Below are positions 20,986-32,440 of a stretch of DNA of 64,000 nt, in pieces. Every line of letters begins with the position of its first letter. Position 1 is the first letter of the stretch. The notes under the pieces were generated by a model. It made no database searches. It saw only the letters and a list, made by a program, of their open reading frames with translations, and was not told the DNA's origin. The DNA comes from Phalacrocorax aristotelis (taxonomy: Eukaryota > Chordata > Aves > Suliformes > Phalacrocoracidae), in contig NC_134283.1 of the NCBI RefSeq assembly GCF_949628215.1, positions 24,654,975 through 24,718,974 on the forward strand, in the 5' to 3' direction. The translations under genes and the position numbers were made by a program.

Positions 20986-22215
20986 GGGCACCAGTGTGCC
21001 TTTAAATAGCCCAGTGAGGACAGGCTCTCCTGGGAGGAATGCTTTGGCTGGCCCGGTGGAACATGCTTGTGGCCAGAGGCACGGGGGGGCAGCCGGGCAG
21101 AGACAGCTCCTCACCAGGTCAGGTCAAGGTTAGGCATTGCCCTGCCTGGGCGCCACTGTGCTGTGGCCTGGCACCACGGGAGCAGGGCTGCACAAAGGGG
21201 GAGGGAAACATGTGACTGGCCGGGGTCTTGCCATGCCCGGGGCTGATGTGCAAGGCGGCAGCAGAGTGATGCAGGCACTGCTGCCTGCAACCTGCCTGCT
21301 GACCTGCAAGGGGTTTGGTACCAGCACAGCCTGGTTGCTGGAGCAGCCTGCTGGGTAACTCGGGTTGTCCAGGAGTGGCTGCTGCACTCCTGTCCAGGCT
21401 GATTCATATCCTGGACATGCAGGCATTTGGATAGCGTCCACCGACGAGGTGTGACAGCACACAGCCGTGTCCCTGGGGTGCAGGGCACCAGCCTGGCCAC
21501 ATGCCAGAGAGCGGGCCTTGGCAGCTCAGACTCTGCTCTCCCTTGACTTGTGGGGCATGCCTGTCACTGGGGACACGGCAGTGGCCGTGGGCAGGGTGGA
21601 GAGCTGCAAAGCACATCTCCAGATGGAGACACCCAGATCACAGGGAGGATGGCTGCATGCCCAGGTGTCGATGTGTCCACTGGCTCTGCTGGGGCACCCA
21701 GGCAGAGGGGACGTGCAAGAGGAAAGCAGCTGCCAGGGAAGCCCCAAGCCCGGGCTTCCACACCCAGACCTGTCCCCTCATCATGGGGTGCCAGGAGGGG
21801 AGAAGGGGTACAGCAGGGCTGCAGTGGGCAGGGAAGGAGAGGAGCAGGGTGGCTGCCCCAGGCTGAAGGGCACAGCCAGCCTGAGTGGAGCTGTGTTTGC
21901 AGGCATGGTGCTTGAGTTCACCACCACTGCCAAGTTGAGCTGGCTCCGAGCAGAGCCAGCCTTTAGCTATGCTGTCCCCAGGCACCTGCACATGTGTGGG
22001 ACCCCATGTGAAGCAGCCTGCAGTCCCGGCACCCTGGCCCCCGGCAGCCTGTGCTGGTCCTTGCTGGCCATGCCGCCAGCCCTGACAGCGTGGTGCTGTG
22101 TGGCCTGAGGGAGGGCTGAGCTCCATGGAGAGTGGCCCTGGGGCTGCAAGACAGGAGCAGAGGCATGAGCAGCAATGCTCTCTCCAGGCCTGCGCAGCCA
22201 GCACCTGAATTGTCT

Positions 22216-22221
22216 AATAAA
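22216..22221 (+). terminator. ARHGEF37: Candidate poly(A) signal AATAAA with U/GU-rich downstream element
   Basis: CTAATAAAGTGTGAAATTTCTT places a canonical hexamer directly before GTGTG and a U-rich stretch, the best poly(A)-site context between the two genes. If used by ARHGEF37 the 3' UTR would be about 4.7 kb; it might instead end an unannotated non-coding transcript. Confidence 0.35.
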
Positions 22222-23507
22222 GTGTGAAATTTCTTTCATGCTCTGCTACCTTTGCTGAGACGGACCATCATTACAGCCCTCCCTTCCCAGCAGGCAGCCA
22301 GCTGCTGCCAGTATTCCTGCTGTCGAGGCGCTGCCAGATGAGCCCCTGGCTGGAGCTGTGCCTGACGCAGGCCCCCAGGACTGCTGCTGGATGGTACCCA
22401 CCCAGGGACCCCTCCCCACCTCCTCAGCCCCTCCAGTGCGCCCACCCCACACAAAAGCACAAGCTGCTGTGGGCGTATCACCCTGGAGGGGGATGAATAC
22501 CTGCCATGGGGCTGGGCCAGGCTGGGGGCTGCAGACCCTGCTTCCCCCTGCCCCTGCCCCGCCATCAGATGCCCTGAGGGTGCAGGGGTCAGCTCAGGAC
22601 CAAGCCCTGCCCTGGGGCTGCGCTGCTGCCAAAGCCCTGCCCTTTCCCAGGAAGGGCTGGCAGGTAGTGTGCCCATCAGATACTGCCCACAAGGAGATAG
22701 GTCTCCCTCTGGCTGTGCCAGGAGTGCCAGGAACTGCCTTGGACCCTTGCTCAGGTGGTGGTGGGCTCCCACCTCTGCAGGGACAGAGGTGCAGCTTGGT
22801 CCCCCCTCACCAGAGGGTGACTAATCGTTTTTGAACCACCTGATGTGCACAGAAACTGTTCTCCAGCCTTAATAACGATAATCAATCATTCTGCTATGGG
22901 CAGTGGCTGTGGAAGGCTTCTCAGGGCTGGGGTGCTGGTGGGGCTGGCAGGGAGACTCTGGTGCCAGCGGGAGAGCTGTCCTTGAGGGGACATAGAAGTC
23001 TCTGCTCCGGCAGTTGCTTTCCTATTGTGCTGCCTGCACTGAGGGCAATCCATGCCCAGTTACACCCTGCAAGGGGAAGTGCCAGCTCCTCCATACTGGC
23101 ACTGTGCCGGTGTGCCTGGGTCTGCACAAACCATGATTTTGGAAGGAAGATGAGGCCAGCTGGGAGCCCTGGCCATGCACAGGGTACAGGGTGCTCCCTG
23201 GCCCAGAGGGTCCCATGGGTCCCTGTGCCGAATAGTTGGACACAAGCATTGGGGAGCTGCTGAGTGGGGCCCAGGAAAAGGAGCCATGCCTGGGATTTCT
23301 TCAGGGATCAAGATACTTTGCCCCAGGGAAATGGTGACACGTTTTTCCAGCCACTGATAAAGTTAAACCCTTGATCTGGTTAAAGATTTAGCCCGCAAGG
23401 CAAGCCTGGGTAGGACAACAATGCTGTTAGCATCTTTGACTTGGTGACACTTGCCCAGGCAGAGGGAACTAACCCCCTGCCCACCGGCCGGCAGCTCAGC
23501 CCTGCTG

Positions 23508-23571
23508 TTGGAGCACATCCCCGCAGCCAGACCCCACTATTGGAGCACATCCCTGCAGTCAGAGCCGACCA
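23508..23571. repeat. 32-bp tandem duplication
   Basis: Two adjacent 32-base units (23508-23539 and 23540-23571) both begin TTGGAGCACATCCC and continue with GCAG-CAGA-type sequence. They differ at several positions. A small local duplication in intergenic DNA. Confidence 0.75.
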
Positions 23572-23805
23572 TCCCTGGGCCGCACCTAGGACCCCGCACA
23601 GGGGATGGAGCTGGAGCATCCCCAGGCACCGAGCTGAGGCTGGGCAGGCAGATGGCACACAGCCAGGGATGGGAGCATCCTGCCAGGAGCTGATCTTTCT
23701 TCAGTGTAACCTTATAACCTGCCCCTCTGCCTGTCCTGGACGCAGCTTGGCCCAGTGCCACTGGCCAGGGGGAGGCTTCATGCCACTGGGAAGCCAGGAG
23801 GTCCC

Positions 23806-23824
23806 TGACGTGACATGAGTCAGC
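23806..23824. promoter_or_regulatory. CRE-like and AP-1/NF-E2-like site pair
   Basis: TGACGTGA (23806-23813) overlaps the start of ACATGAGTCAGC, which contains the AP-1 consensus TGAGTCA extended to the NF-E2/MAF half-site TGAGTCAGC (23816-23824). Both are bZIP-type sites within 19 bases. Function is inferred from motifs only. Confidence 0.25.
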
Positions 23825-26055
23825 TGGAGTGGCTGGGGACAGTACTTCAGCCAGTATGCCAGCCCCTGCACCACACACCTCTGCTCTGTCATACCCCAGG
23901 GGGCCCCAGGCAGGGAACCCCCGAGCAGGCAGTCCTGGGGTGATGCACCCTTTCCTTTGGGGCTTCCTTGCCCCCATGGCATGAGTGGCTTCACCCACCT
24001 GGCTGCAAAAGGCAGATCCCTGTGGTTTTGTCCTGTCCCCAAGGACACTCCGCTTGCCAGAGAGCACCCTGGGGCTTTCCAGGGGCCACAGGAGTTAAGG
24101 AGCAGAGCACCCTCCCTGCCTTCCTGACAGCTCCTGTGACAGCTGCCCTTTCTCACTGCTCTGCCTGGCAAAGGGGACAGACACCCACGGCCACAGCTCT
24201 CCTCCTGTGGCCCCGTGCCTCCATCCTCTGGGTGGCTGCACATGGCCATTGCAGTGGCGGTATTTAGGACTGCAAGTGCATCCCAAATACATCCCTGCAA
24301 AAGCATCCCAAATAAAACCCTCGGTCCCACCTTGGGCACTCGTGGCCCCCAGGCCGCAATGGCCTTGAGCCATTTTGGGCACGGTGACTCCTAAGACCAG
24401 CTCTGCTCCTCTCTCGACTTACACTGCCTGGACAGCCTTGCCGTCCTGAGGAAAAGTTGTGTGTGTGATCCCTGTGTGCCACTAGGCACTGCCATCAGCT
24501 GGAGCTGGCACAACTGGCCCCACTCCTAACCAGGGGTTTCCTCCCCAGCCTGAGCCTTGTGGCTGCAGGCCCCTGGCCCTGCAGCTCTGGGCCCAGGTTT
24601 CACTCATTATACAGGGAGGGCTAAAGGGGTTGCTGAGTCCCAGCCAGCCTCTGGTGTGCAGGCACCATGGCTCAGTCTCCTCAGCCAGTTCCCAGCTCAG
24701 CTGGCTGCTTGCTAGAGGCATAGCCCTGCTGCTGCACATGCTGTGGTGCTGGGGAAACCTAAAAAGCAGCTTTTTCCTGGAGCAAATGCAGAGTGCAGGT
24801 GGGCAGTGGGGATGGAGAAGCTCAGGTGAGCACCGAAGGGAAGCCTCCCTGCCTACAGGCAGGGAGTGGGGGTGTCCTACCTTCTGCAGACTTGGGGCTC
24901 TGGTGGGGTGCCTGCCAGCATGCCACAGGAGGGATAGCAGCTCTTTGCCAGAGGTGCTTTCAAATAGGACACCAATTCATCATCAAGAGCCATTCCAAAG
25001 CCCTCTCCTCCATCAGGCACCAGAGGCAGAAAGGCTGCCTAATTCCCACCTCACCTCCCCACTGCCCGGAGCCATCCCAACTCTTAGGAAAAATTGGCTG
25101 CTGGGAGCAGCCGGGTGAGCAGCAGTGGCACTCTAAGCCAGCAGCATTCCCAAGCCCTCCTTCATTAGCACTCCTCCTCTCCCAGCCTGCACAGCCTGTT
25201 CCCAACACCCAAGTGTTAATTGAATTACTTCCCCCAGAACTGCTGCAGCTTCAGGGACTTGAACATCTGCATACACCATGGGCAGCCTGCTCTGTGCCGG
25301 CTCAGCCCTTCCCCATGCTCCCTGCTTTCCCACTGAGATGAGCCAGCTGCGGGGAAGAAAAAAGGACCCTGCAATGGCAAGTCCAGGTTAGCATGTAGGT
25401 GCAAATGGCCCCATTGCAAGGACTCACAGAATGAAGGGAACGGAGTCAAAGTGTAAATCAGAAGTCCCATGGGCTTTGGGAGCCTCCCAGTAAGGTCTGC
25501 AAGAGTTCAGCAGGCTGTGCAGGGCTAGGAGATGTCCTGCTGCTGCTAAAGCCATTGCTACAACTGCTGTTGGGTGGCAGTCCATCGAGCTGTCAATCCG
25601 AGGCTATTGCTACATCTCTAACTGACAAGGGTGATTTGTGGGTATAAAATTTCCCTCCTTTGGGCTGCACCTGAGTATAGTTACAAACTACAGACACAAA
25701 CCCCCTTTGTGTGCCCAGCCCTCATCCTGGCTGGGATTTATCTAAAACAGCCCCAGGGTAGATCGGCTGGGTGGGTATGGTGGAGGGGAGAGGGAAGAAG
25801 GGTGCCTGGTATTTGTTTTTACTAATGAAGCCCTGTAATCAAATCATTTCAATTTTAATTGTAAAGCTAGAAGGCAGATTTCTGTCTCCAGATGGGACGT
25901 GATAGGAATAGTTAAAGGCCGGGCACATTCTGCCGCTTACCTTAATACTTGGAGCAAAGCTGACTGGAGCAGCCCTGCAGAGGCTTCCACCCTGCCCTGG
26001 AAGAGCCTGGTCCCTGTGGGGTGCAGGGACCATATGAACCCCCTGGACATCGTTC

Positions 26056-26069
26056 AAAAAAAAAAAAAA
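26056..26069. repeat. A14 tract
   Basis: An uninterrupted run of 14 A. I looked upstream for a retrotransposed copy that it could terminate and recognised none, so I list it only as a simple tract. Confidence 0.9.
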
Positions 26070-29000
26070 GGACTGAGGGAAAAAAACCTGGGGGAAGACC
26101 CTTGTTCCTGCACCCTGAGCCATTCCTGGGTGGAAGCAGAGGCGCATCCAGCTGCAGTGCTAGCAGAGCCTGGGGCTGTGAGACTGAACCACACCAGTGA
26201 GATGTTCCTTGGAGTCAGTGAGCCAGCATCCTGCTCGCACCAGTCTGGGACCTTGTTTGGTCCAGAAACCCCCATGCACCTGGGGGCAAAGAGCACCAGA
26301 GCCCTTGGGGTTTGACAGGGAATGACGGATTTCCTGAGTGGTTCATAGGCAATGTGGGACTTGAGCTGGGGGTCAGCCCCAAAGCCTCTCCTGCTTCTTT
26401 GATCTGGGAACTAACCAGCTGACCCTGGGGACGATGTGCTGCCGCCATCCCTGGGTCAGAGCAGGGGAGGCAGGAGCCGTTTCCCCTGTTCTATTACCCG
26501 GCTCTGCCATGGTACATGAAATCTTTTTGTGGCTTTCACATACCTTCTCATTTTTGGGTGCTTGGACTTTGGGAACAGAGGAAAATAAAGAAACTGGGTC
26601 ATTTTTCTGTTTATTTGGAAGAGCTGAGATGCTAGCCCTCCAGCTGCAGAGAGCTCTGCTCACATCTCTACAGGGCTTGCAGAACTTGGAAAAAAGGGAT
26701 GGGGGAGAGGAAAAACCTCCCTCACACCAAAGAAATTGTGTGTTTTTCCCAGCTTCTTGTTTAGGCTGGAGGAAACTGGGTGCAAAGAGATTGGGATTGT
26801 CCTCCCGATCTTAAAAAGGCTAATTCAGGCTAAATACATCTGTTTGTTTCTCACAATAGAGCAATGCAGCCAGGAGGCCCAGAGTTTGTCTGGGACTGAT
26901 TAACTCCCCCAGGTTGGGGGCATTCCCCACAGTCTTGCCAGGCCTTGGCAATTACCCAGGGGCAAGGGGTGGGCAACCAGGTCCCCACTTCCAGCTGGAG
27001 GTGTCTGGGGAAGAAGTGCTCCTCTCCTCCCCATCAGAGAGGTTTATTCCTCTTAGAAGAGGACTAGGTCAGAGGGCTGGGGTGGTACAGGGCAATCTGG
27101 GCAGATCATGCCAAGTATAAAATACCTAGTGCTCTTGTTAGTGCAATTGCCGTAGCCATAATGGGGCAGAGCCCATCTCTTATCAGGGGTGGCTGCTGCC
27201 CTCCCCATGCCTGTGGTCCCACTCCCAGTGCCAACAGCATTTCTGAAATCCCCTGGAAGGGCTCCAGGCTGGGGGACACTGGGCCCTGAGCAGCCTCTAG
27301 CATCCCTCCAACCAGGCCTCTTTGCTCTTACCTGTTCTCCCTTTTTGTGTCTGGCTCATCAGAGACAAGAGCATCAAATCAGAATGAGAAATAAAGTCAT
27401 TAACTCACTAAGCAAATACAAATGAAAGTCCTCACAGTTTTTTTTTTCTTTTTTTTAAATCAAAGCCCCAGCTCTTCAGGGCTTTAAGTGATATTTTCCT
27501 TCCTCCGCCTTCCGGTGGCCAGGACCGTCCCAGCCCCACACATGTCCCGGGGGTGAGGAGAGGAGGAAGACAGGGGCACCAACCCCATGGGGCTCAGCGT
27601 GGCCTGCAGCTCTCCAGCCGGGATGGGGGACCCCTGTGCCTGGTGCGCTGCCTTGCCAATGGGCTCCAGCTACACAGAATTGTGGTCACTCTCCCAGCCC
27701 CGGGCTCAGCACACCCAATGGGAACGATGTGTCCCTCTCCTCCCCCTATGGCACCCATCCCTGCTGCCAGTGCGGCACCCTCTGCCTGGAGCTGGGAGCT
27801 TCCCCAGCATCTCCTGATGCCCATATGCTGCAGCTCATGCAGCCCCATCCCAGCCAATCCTTGCCGATCCATGGTTTCAGTCTTCTTCCTCTTTTTCTTT
27901 TTTTTTTTCACCGTGTACAAATGGGAATTAAATTGAGGCCACTAAACTCATTCACGCTCGCAGCTGTAATGGGATTGCAGGCAGCATTTCACCACCAGCT
28001 CTTCACAGCTGCCTGTCTCCAGCTGGAAAACTGCAGCATACTCGCTCCTGCTGCCAGTGCCCAGTGTGCCGCTGCCTCCTCGCTGCCAGGCCCTTATGCC
28101 AGCAGGCCATATGCGAAAGCAGCACTGGGGTTAAACCCAAGCAGACCAAATCACACATGAGCAATTTCTTTCTCATGTGAGCACACTAAGGGCCAAAAAG
28201 ACACTGCTCAGCTCCTGCTCGGGGTCCCCAATGGCCCAAAACCCTGTTGCACTGAGTTTACCCTGGTGTCCCAGGGGTGTGTGCCTGTCTGCACCCCTGC
28301 CCTGGAAAGTTGAGTGTCTTTTGGTGTGGTGAGCCAGTTCTTCCACTGGAGCCGGCAGCGCAGTGCTGGAAGCAGGCTGGGCAGTCACCCCCACAGCAAG
28401 GCTCAGCCTCAGAGGGGTGAAGCACCATCATGAGGAAATGGGAATGAGCCAGGGCCAGGGAGGCAGCTGCAGGGCAACCGTAACCAGCTCAGGGGCTGCG
28501 GGTGCCAGTGAGCATGCGGGACTCCTGATGTGGGGTGTGGACCCAGCTGGCCCTGCATGACGCACTGCACCGGGGCAGGGAGAGGGCAACATGGGGGACT
28601 GAACCCCCTGGTGGGTTCAGACCCCCAGAGGATGAGCAGCTCCCAGCTACTGTCCACCCAGGACTAGCCGCTTATTTGTAGCTGGCAGGAGGAGGCAGGA
28701 TGCTGCTCGCAGATGAACTTGCTGGAAGACCCTCTCCTCTATCACCCAGGGAAAAAGCCCCCAGACATGCTTGTGGACGGCAAAGGAGGGCGAGCATGAG
28801 TGTGCTGGAAGGGAACAGCTGCTGGGAATTTAAATGACCACCCGTGAATGATGGTTTTGTTTTGTCTCAGCTGCGGCTGCAGTCTGGTCTGCCCAGGCAG
28901 CGTTCAAATACAGCCACTCATGGGGCTCACACCTGCAAATAAAGTCTGGAAAACCCGGGGAGAAACTGAGCTTGAGAGGAGCCTTGGTGCGGCACCCTGG

Positions 29001-29164
29001 CCCTGCCAAAACCCACGGCCCTGGGGGAGAAACCAGCAGAGCCGGCCAGAGCGGGCAGAGTCACAGTGGTACTGGTGCAGGAGCCTCCAGCAAAGCTTTA
29101 TTCCCTTCTGCCAGAAGGAAGAGGGATGGAAGGAGCAGAGATGCTCAGGAAGTGAGGCGTTCTC

Positions 29165-29208
29165 CCTGCTTGCTTCCTGCGCACTTCCTGCTTGCTTCCT
29201 GCTCACCC
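29165..29208. repeat. 22-bp tandem duplication
   Basis: Two units starting CCTGCTTGCTTCCTG lie at 29165-29186 and 29187-29208, nearly identical. Simple slippage product in intergenic DNA. Confidence 0.85.
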
Positions 29209-29399
29209 CGCCTTATGTGACACCGCCATGGGGCTGGGGAGAAGAGGCAGGGACAACCTTGGGGTGAAGCTCTTGGCTTGGCCATCAGCCTGGGAGGTGA
29301 AATACTGCCCTGTGACCTACTATGGCTCCCCAGGCAAACAGAGATGCTGCTGGTTGCCGTGGCTTATGGTCTCAGCCACACACCCATTCAACGCACGCT

Positions 29400-29660
29400 G
29401 CCAGATCTGTGCCCTGAAAATCTAGTTTTGTATGGATAAACAGCATTTCTTATTACTGTCACTAATGTGATATCAGCTCATTGCAACGTAGATATTTTAA
29501 TAATACATAGTTCTTTTAATGAAGGGGCTTAACTAACTAATTTACTTTCCAACATTTGTATATGTCATATTTGCTCATTTATTCATGCAATAAATGAAAT
29601 TAAAGTTTCTAAACACTTAGAAAACAACAAGTATACATAAGAAGTGCACCTGTGTATTAA
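29400..29660. promoter_or_regulatory. AT-rich island, candidate conserved element
   Basis: About 250 bases of markedly AT-rich sequence stand out from GC-rich surroundings. It contains ATTAATAA-like and TAACTAACTAATTTA homeodomain-type words, an ATGCAATAAA and forkhead-like ATAAACA. Such islands in GC-rich amniote DNA are often old conserved non-coding elements. No coding potential is seen. Confidence 0.25.
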
Positions 29661-31904
29661 AAATAAAAAGCAGGCACTGCATTTCCTGGCAGAGGCTGCC
29701 TGCAGGCACGCACTGCTGGACATTTCCTCCTCTGCCCATGTGGTAGCGCAGGCTGGACAGGGAGCACAGCTGGGCACTGCCAGTCCCCCATTCCTGGGGA
29801 TGCTGACAGTAGTGACAACACCCGCATTTTTATTTTTATCGTCGTGACAATACTGCTGTTTAGATTGACTTTTATTAAAAATAAATAATGCTTTTAAAAT
29901 GAAGCTGGCACTGGGGCACCAGGCTGTGACAAAGGCCATGGAGGTGGTGCTGAGGATGATGAATGTGATTTTTCCAGCAAAAAACTGCAGCAGTTCTCCC
30001 ATGTTGAGGGCTCTGCCAGGGGGTGTGGGAAGGACAAAGCCGCTGTGGCTTGTCCACAGAGGGCTCAGCCCACACTTGTGAGGGGTCTGGCTGTAGCCTC
30101 ACGCTGTCCCCAGGCCAGGCTTTGGGGTGCATGTGTCAGGCCAAGGCAGGAGGTTGACACACGGAATTATCTGAGCCCCTTCACAGGTATCAGCTCTGTA
30201 TCTGTTCCTCCTTTGGCCATTATCCCCCATGCCTGCCTCCAGCAGACCCACCTGCCTGAGCCCAGCTGGGTGATGAACACCGCTCATCCTCAGGGTAGTT
30301 AAATAGGACATACCACATGCACTGACAAGTAGTGTAAGGGGTCCCTGGGGCTTCGGTAATGTCATATATCCATTGCTTCACCATGCTGCACAGGCACAGA
30401 GTGGCCCATGCCAGGCATATCTGTATTGCTTATGGAGGCTTCCCCCACATCACAGACTCCAGTTGAAGCTGAGCAAACCTCCAGCACCCCAGGAAAACTC
30501 CTGAAGGCTGTGCAAGGACAAGCTCACTTCTCCTGGACAGAATCAGCCTGCTCAGGCTTCCCAGGAGGATGTACCCTGTCCACCCCAGCACAGAGGTGTT
30601 TTAGTGTACAGAGCACTGGTGCAATGGTATAGCTGCCTCTGTGTATGGCCATAGGGAATGAGCTGCAGCTGCTGCCCTGTTGTGACAACCCCAGTTGCAA
30701 AACCCCTGTAGTGAATGGGTCTTGCAGCTGGAGGGCCATAGCCCTTGCCTGGAGCTCGTCCAAGAAGCGCTCAATGCCTAAGCTTTCCCCCACTTCCTGC
30801 TCACAGTAACCAGAGGGAAAAGTAATGAGCAACGTCTTAGGCAAGCATTTTGGAAACCAAAAAATCTCACTCTTTGAGCATGGTTTGGCTTAACAGCTTG
30901 ATGGGGGATGGCATGCACTCAGTGTACAGATCAGGAGACAGAGATGCTGCCCCATGGAGCTTGCAGTTATCTGCCCCGGCAGGGAGGGGAGAAGGTGCTG
31001 CCACGTATGGCTTTCCTCCATTTATCCTGGTCCCTTCCCTGCCTTTCCAGGCCAGAGCATTTTCCAAACTCTGCTTCATCCCATCCCTGCTGCTTACTTT
31101 CTAGCACTACCAGCGTTGCTAACAGCTCTGAGTTCTCCTTGCCTGGCGTTGGTCCATGGCAATGGGCACTGTGAAGCCTCATTGTATCTTTCTGTGTCTC
31201 CATTTGGTCTGCGGCTGTGCATGCACCCTTAAATACATAAAATGCGTGGGCAATCACACACTACTCCCTCCTCCTCCAGTTGTGCGATTTGGGATGCAAT
31301 ATCCAACCCCCTGGCTCTTCACTTACGGGAATATCACACCCGTCCCTGTGGCAGGCAGAGTAGCTAGGTGGCTGTATTCCTTACCTCTCAAAGGAGCCAG
31401 GAGTGGGGAGAGAGCTAGAAATAGCCCTGGCTGACACAGATACCTGTGCAAAACAGCAGGGGCCTGCACTTGCCTTGGTAATTGCATACTGCATGGCGAT
31501 GAGTCACCTGCAGCCCTGCTCCGGCAGGCAGCACGCGGCCTCCCTGCCTCCTGCTGCATGGTGCAGGCAGGATTCGCCATGCTCAACTTGGTACCGTTTG
31601 GCTGGGAAAGTGCTGCAAGCCCCCTCGGGAAAGGGGGACCAAAGCACAGGCAGCGAGTGGCAAGGATAGCAGGGAAAGGATGGGAATGAGAGCATCTTGC
31701 AGCTTTCCAAGCTCTCGAGACACTTTCAAGTGCCAGGAAGACTGTGAGAGCTGTGATTTTGCTGCATTATTTCTGTTGCTAGCTGTCTCTGCACAGGGAG
31801 CTCCTGTGTGCAGAATAACTGCTTGCAGCAAGCAGGTATTCATGCACCACCCTGCTGGGGGTGCAGAGCCCCCCGGCTGGCATCACCTGCAAGGGACCAG
31901 TGAC

Positions 31905-32025
31905 CACCCTGAGATAAGCCCATAGCACTTCCCAGGACAGTTGACCCAGCACCTCTGAGATAAGCCCCCCTTATCTCAGCCACTGGTACAACCATAACCG
32001 AAGCAGCTGGAGAAGGAAGTGATGT
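31905..32025. promoter_or_regulatory. Candidate GATA/ETS/E-box enhancer upstream of PPARGC1B
   Basis: CTGAGATAAG occurs three times within 71 bases: direct at 31909-31918 and 31955-31964, and inverted at 31970-31979. The last two form a perfect 10-bp inverted repeat around CCCCC. AGATAAG is the optimal GATA-factor site. Just downstream are an E-box CAGCTG (near 32005) and an ETS core AGGAAGT (near 32014). The GATA, E-box and ETS combination is known from blood and endothelial enhancers. It lies about 6.4 kb upstream of the PPARGC1B start codon. Confidence 0.4.
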
Positions 32026-32329
32026 GTCAGCTCACCCTCAGCTCCTTGACCACAGCGAGAAAGCCCCACCAGCAGAGCTCTCCATCTTCCTCCTCAGCCT
32101 CCTCCCTGTGGCAGGGGGCTCTGGGGCTGCCTCACTGCCAGCAATTGCACTGTCAGGAGGAGATTCATATATAATTAGCCAGCAAACTTCCACCAGGGAG
32201 CTTAGTTTCTTCTCCTCCAGTGGTGCTGCCTTTTCAAAGAGCAAAACCAGGGGAGAGCAGCTATCTCCAGGGAGAGGGCCTGGAGGGGGTGGCATTTCCC
32301 CCGCCAGGCTTGCGGCTCCCTGAGCTCCT

Positions 32330-32440
32330 CTGCAGCTGACTTCACATATCAAAGGGATGCAGGAGGGAGGAGGAGGATTAGGTAAAATCAATGAGAACCT
32401 ATTTGGCGGGATAAAAGAACGTGGTTTTATTTATGGCACT
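32330..32440. promoter_or_regulatory. Candidate element with TCF-like and E2F-like sites
   Basis: ATATCAAAGGG (TCF/LEF-type) near 32347 and ATTTGGCGGGA (E2F-type) at 32401 lie in a compact AT-richer segment that ends with a homeodomain-like TTTTATTTATGG. Motif evidence only. Confidence 0.2.

Larger units (their letters stand above)
17481..22250 (+). other. ARHGEF37: Region holding the ARHGEF37 3' UTR; end uncertain
   Basis: Transcription must continue past the stop at 17480. I find no AATAAA or ATTAAA in the first 3 kb; the nearest canonical signals are at 20980 and 22216. An AT-rich stretch at about 18270-18305 could mark a short 3' UTR using a variant signal. Large open frames here (for example minus 17862-18824 and plus 18910-19698) have no family resemblance and alternate between strands, as chance frames in GC-rich DNA do. 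Confidence 0.45.

Noticed and set aside
26205..26225. CCTTGGAGTCAG, resembling part of mir-378a-3p
   Set aside because: Only a 10-12-base partial match, no complementary arm nearby, and it lies upstream of PPARGC1B instead of in its first intron.
26056..28000. Processed pseudogene or retroposon suggested by A and T tracts near 26.06, 27.44 and 27.90 kb
   Set aside because: No recognisable coding remnant, target-site duplication or transposon consensus adjacent to the tracts.
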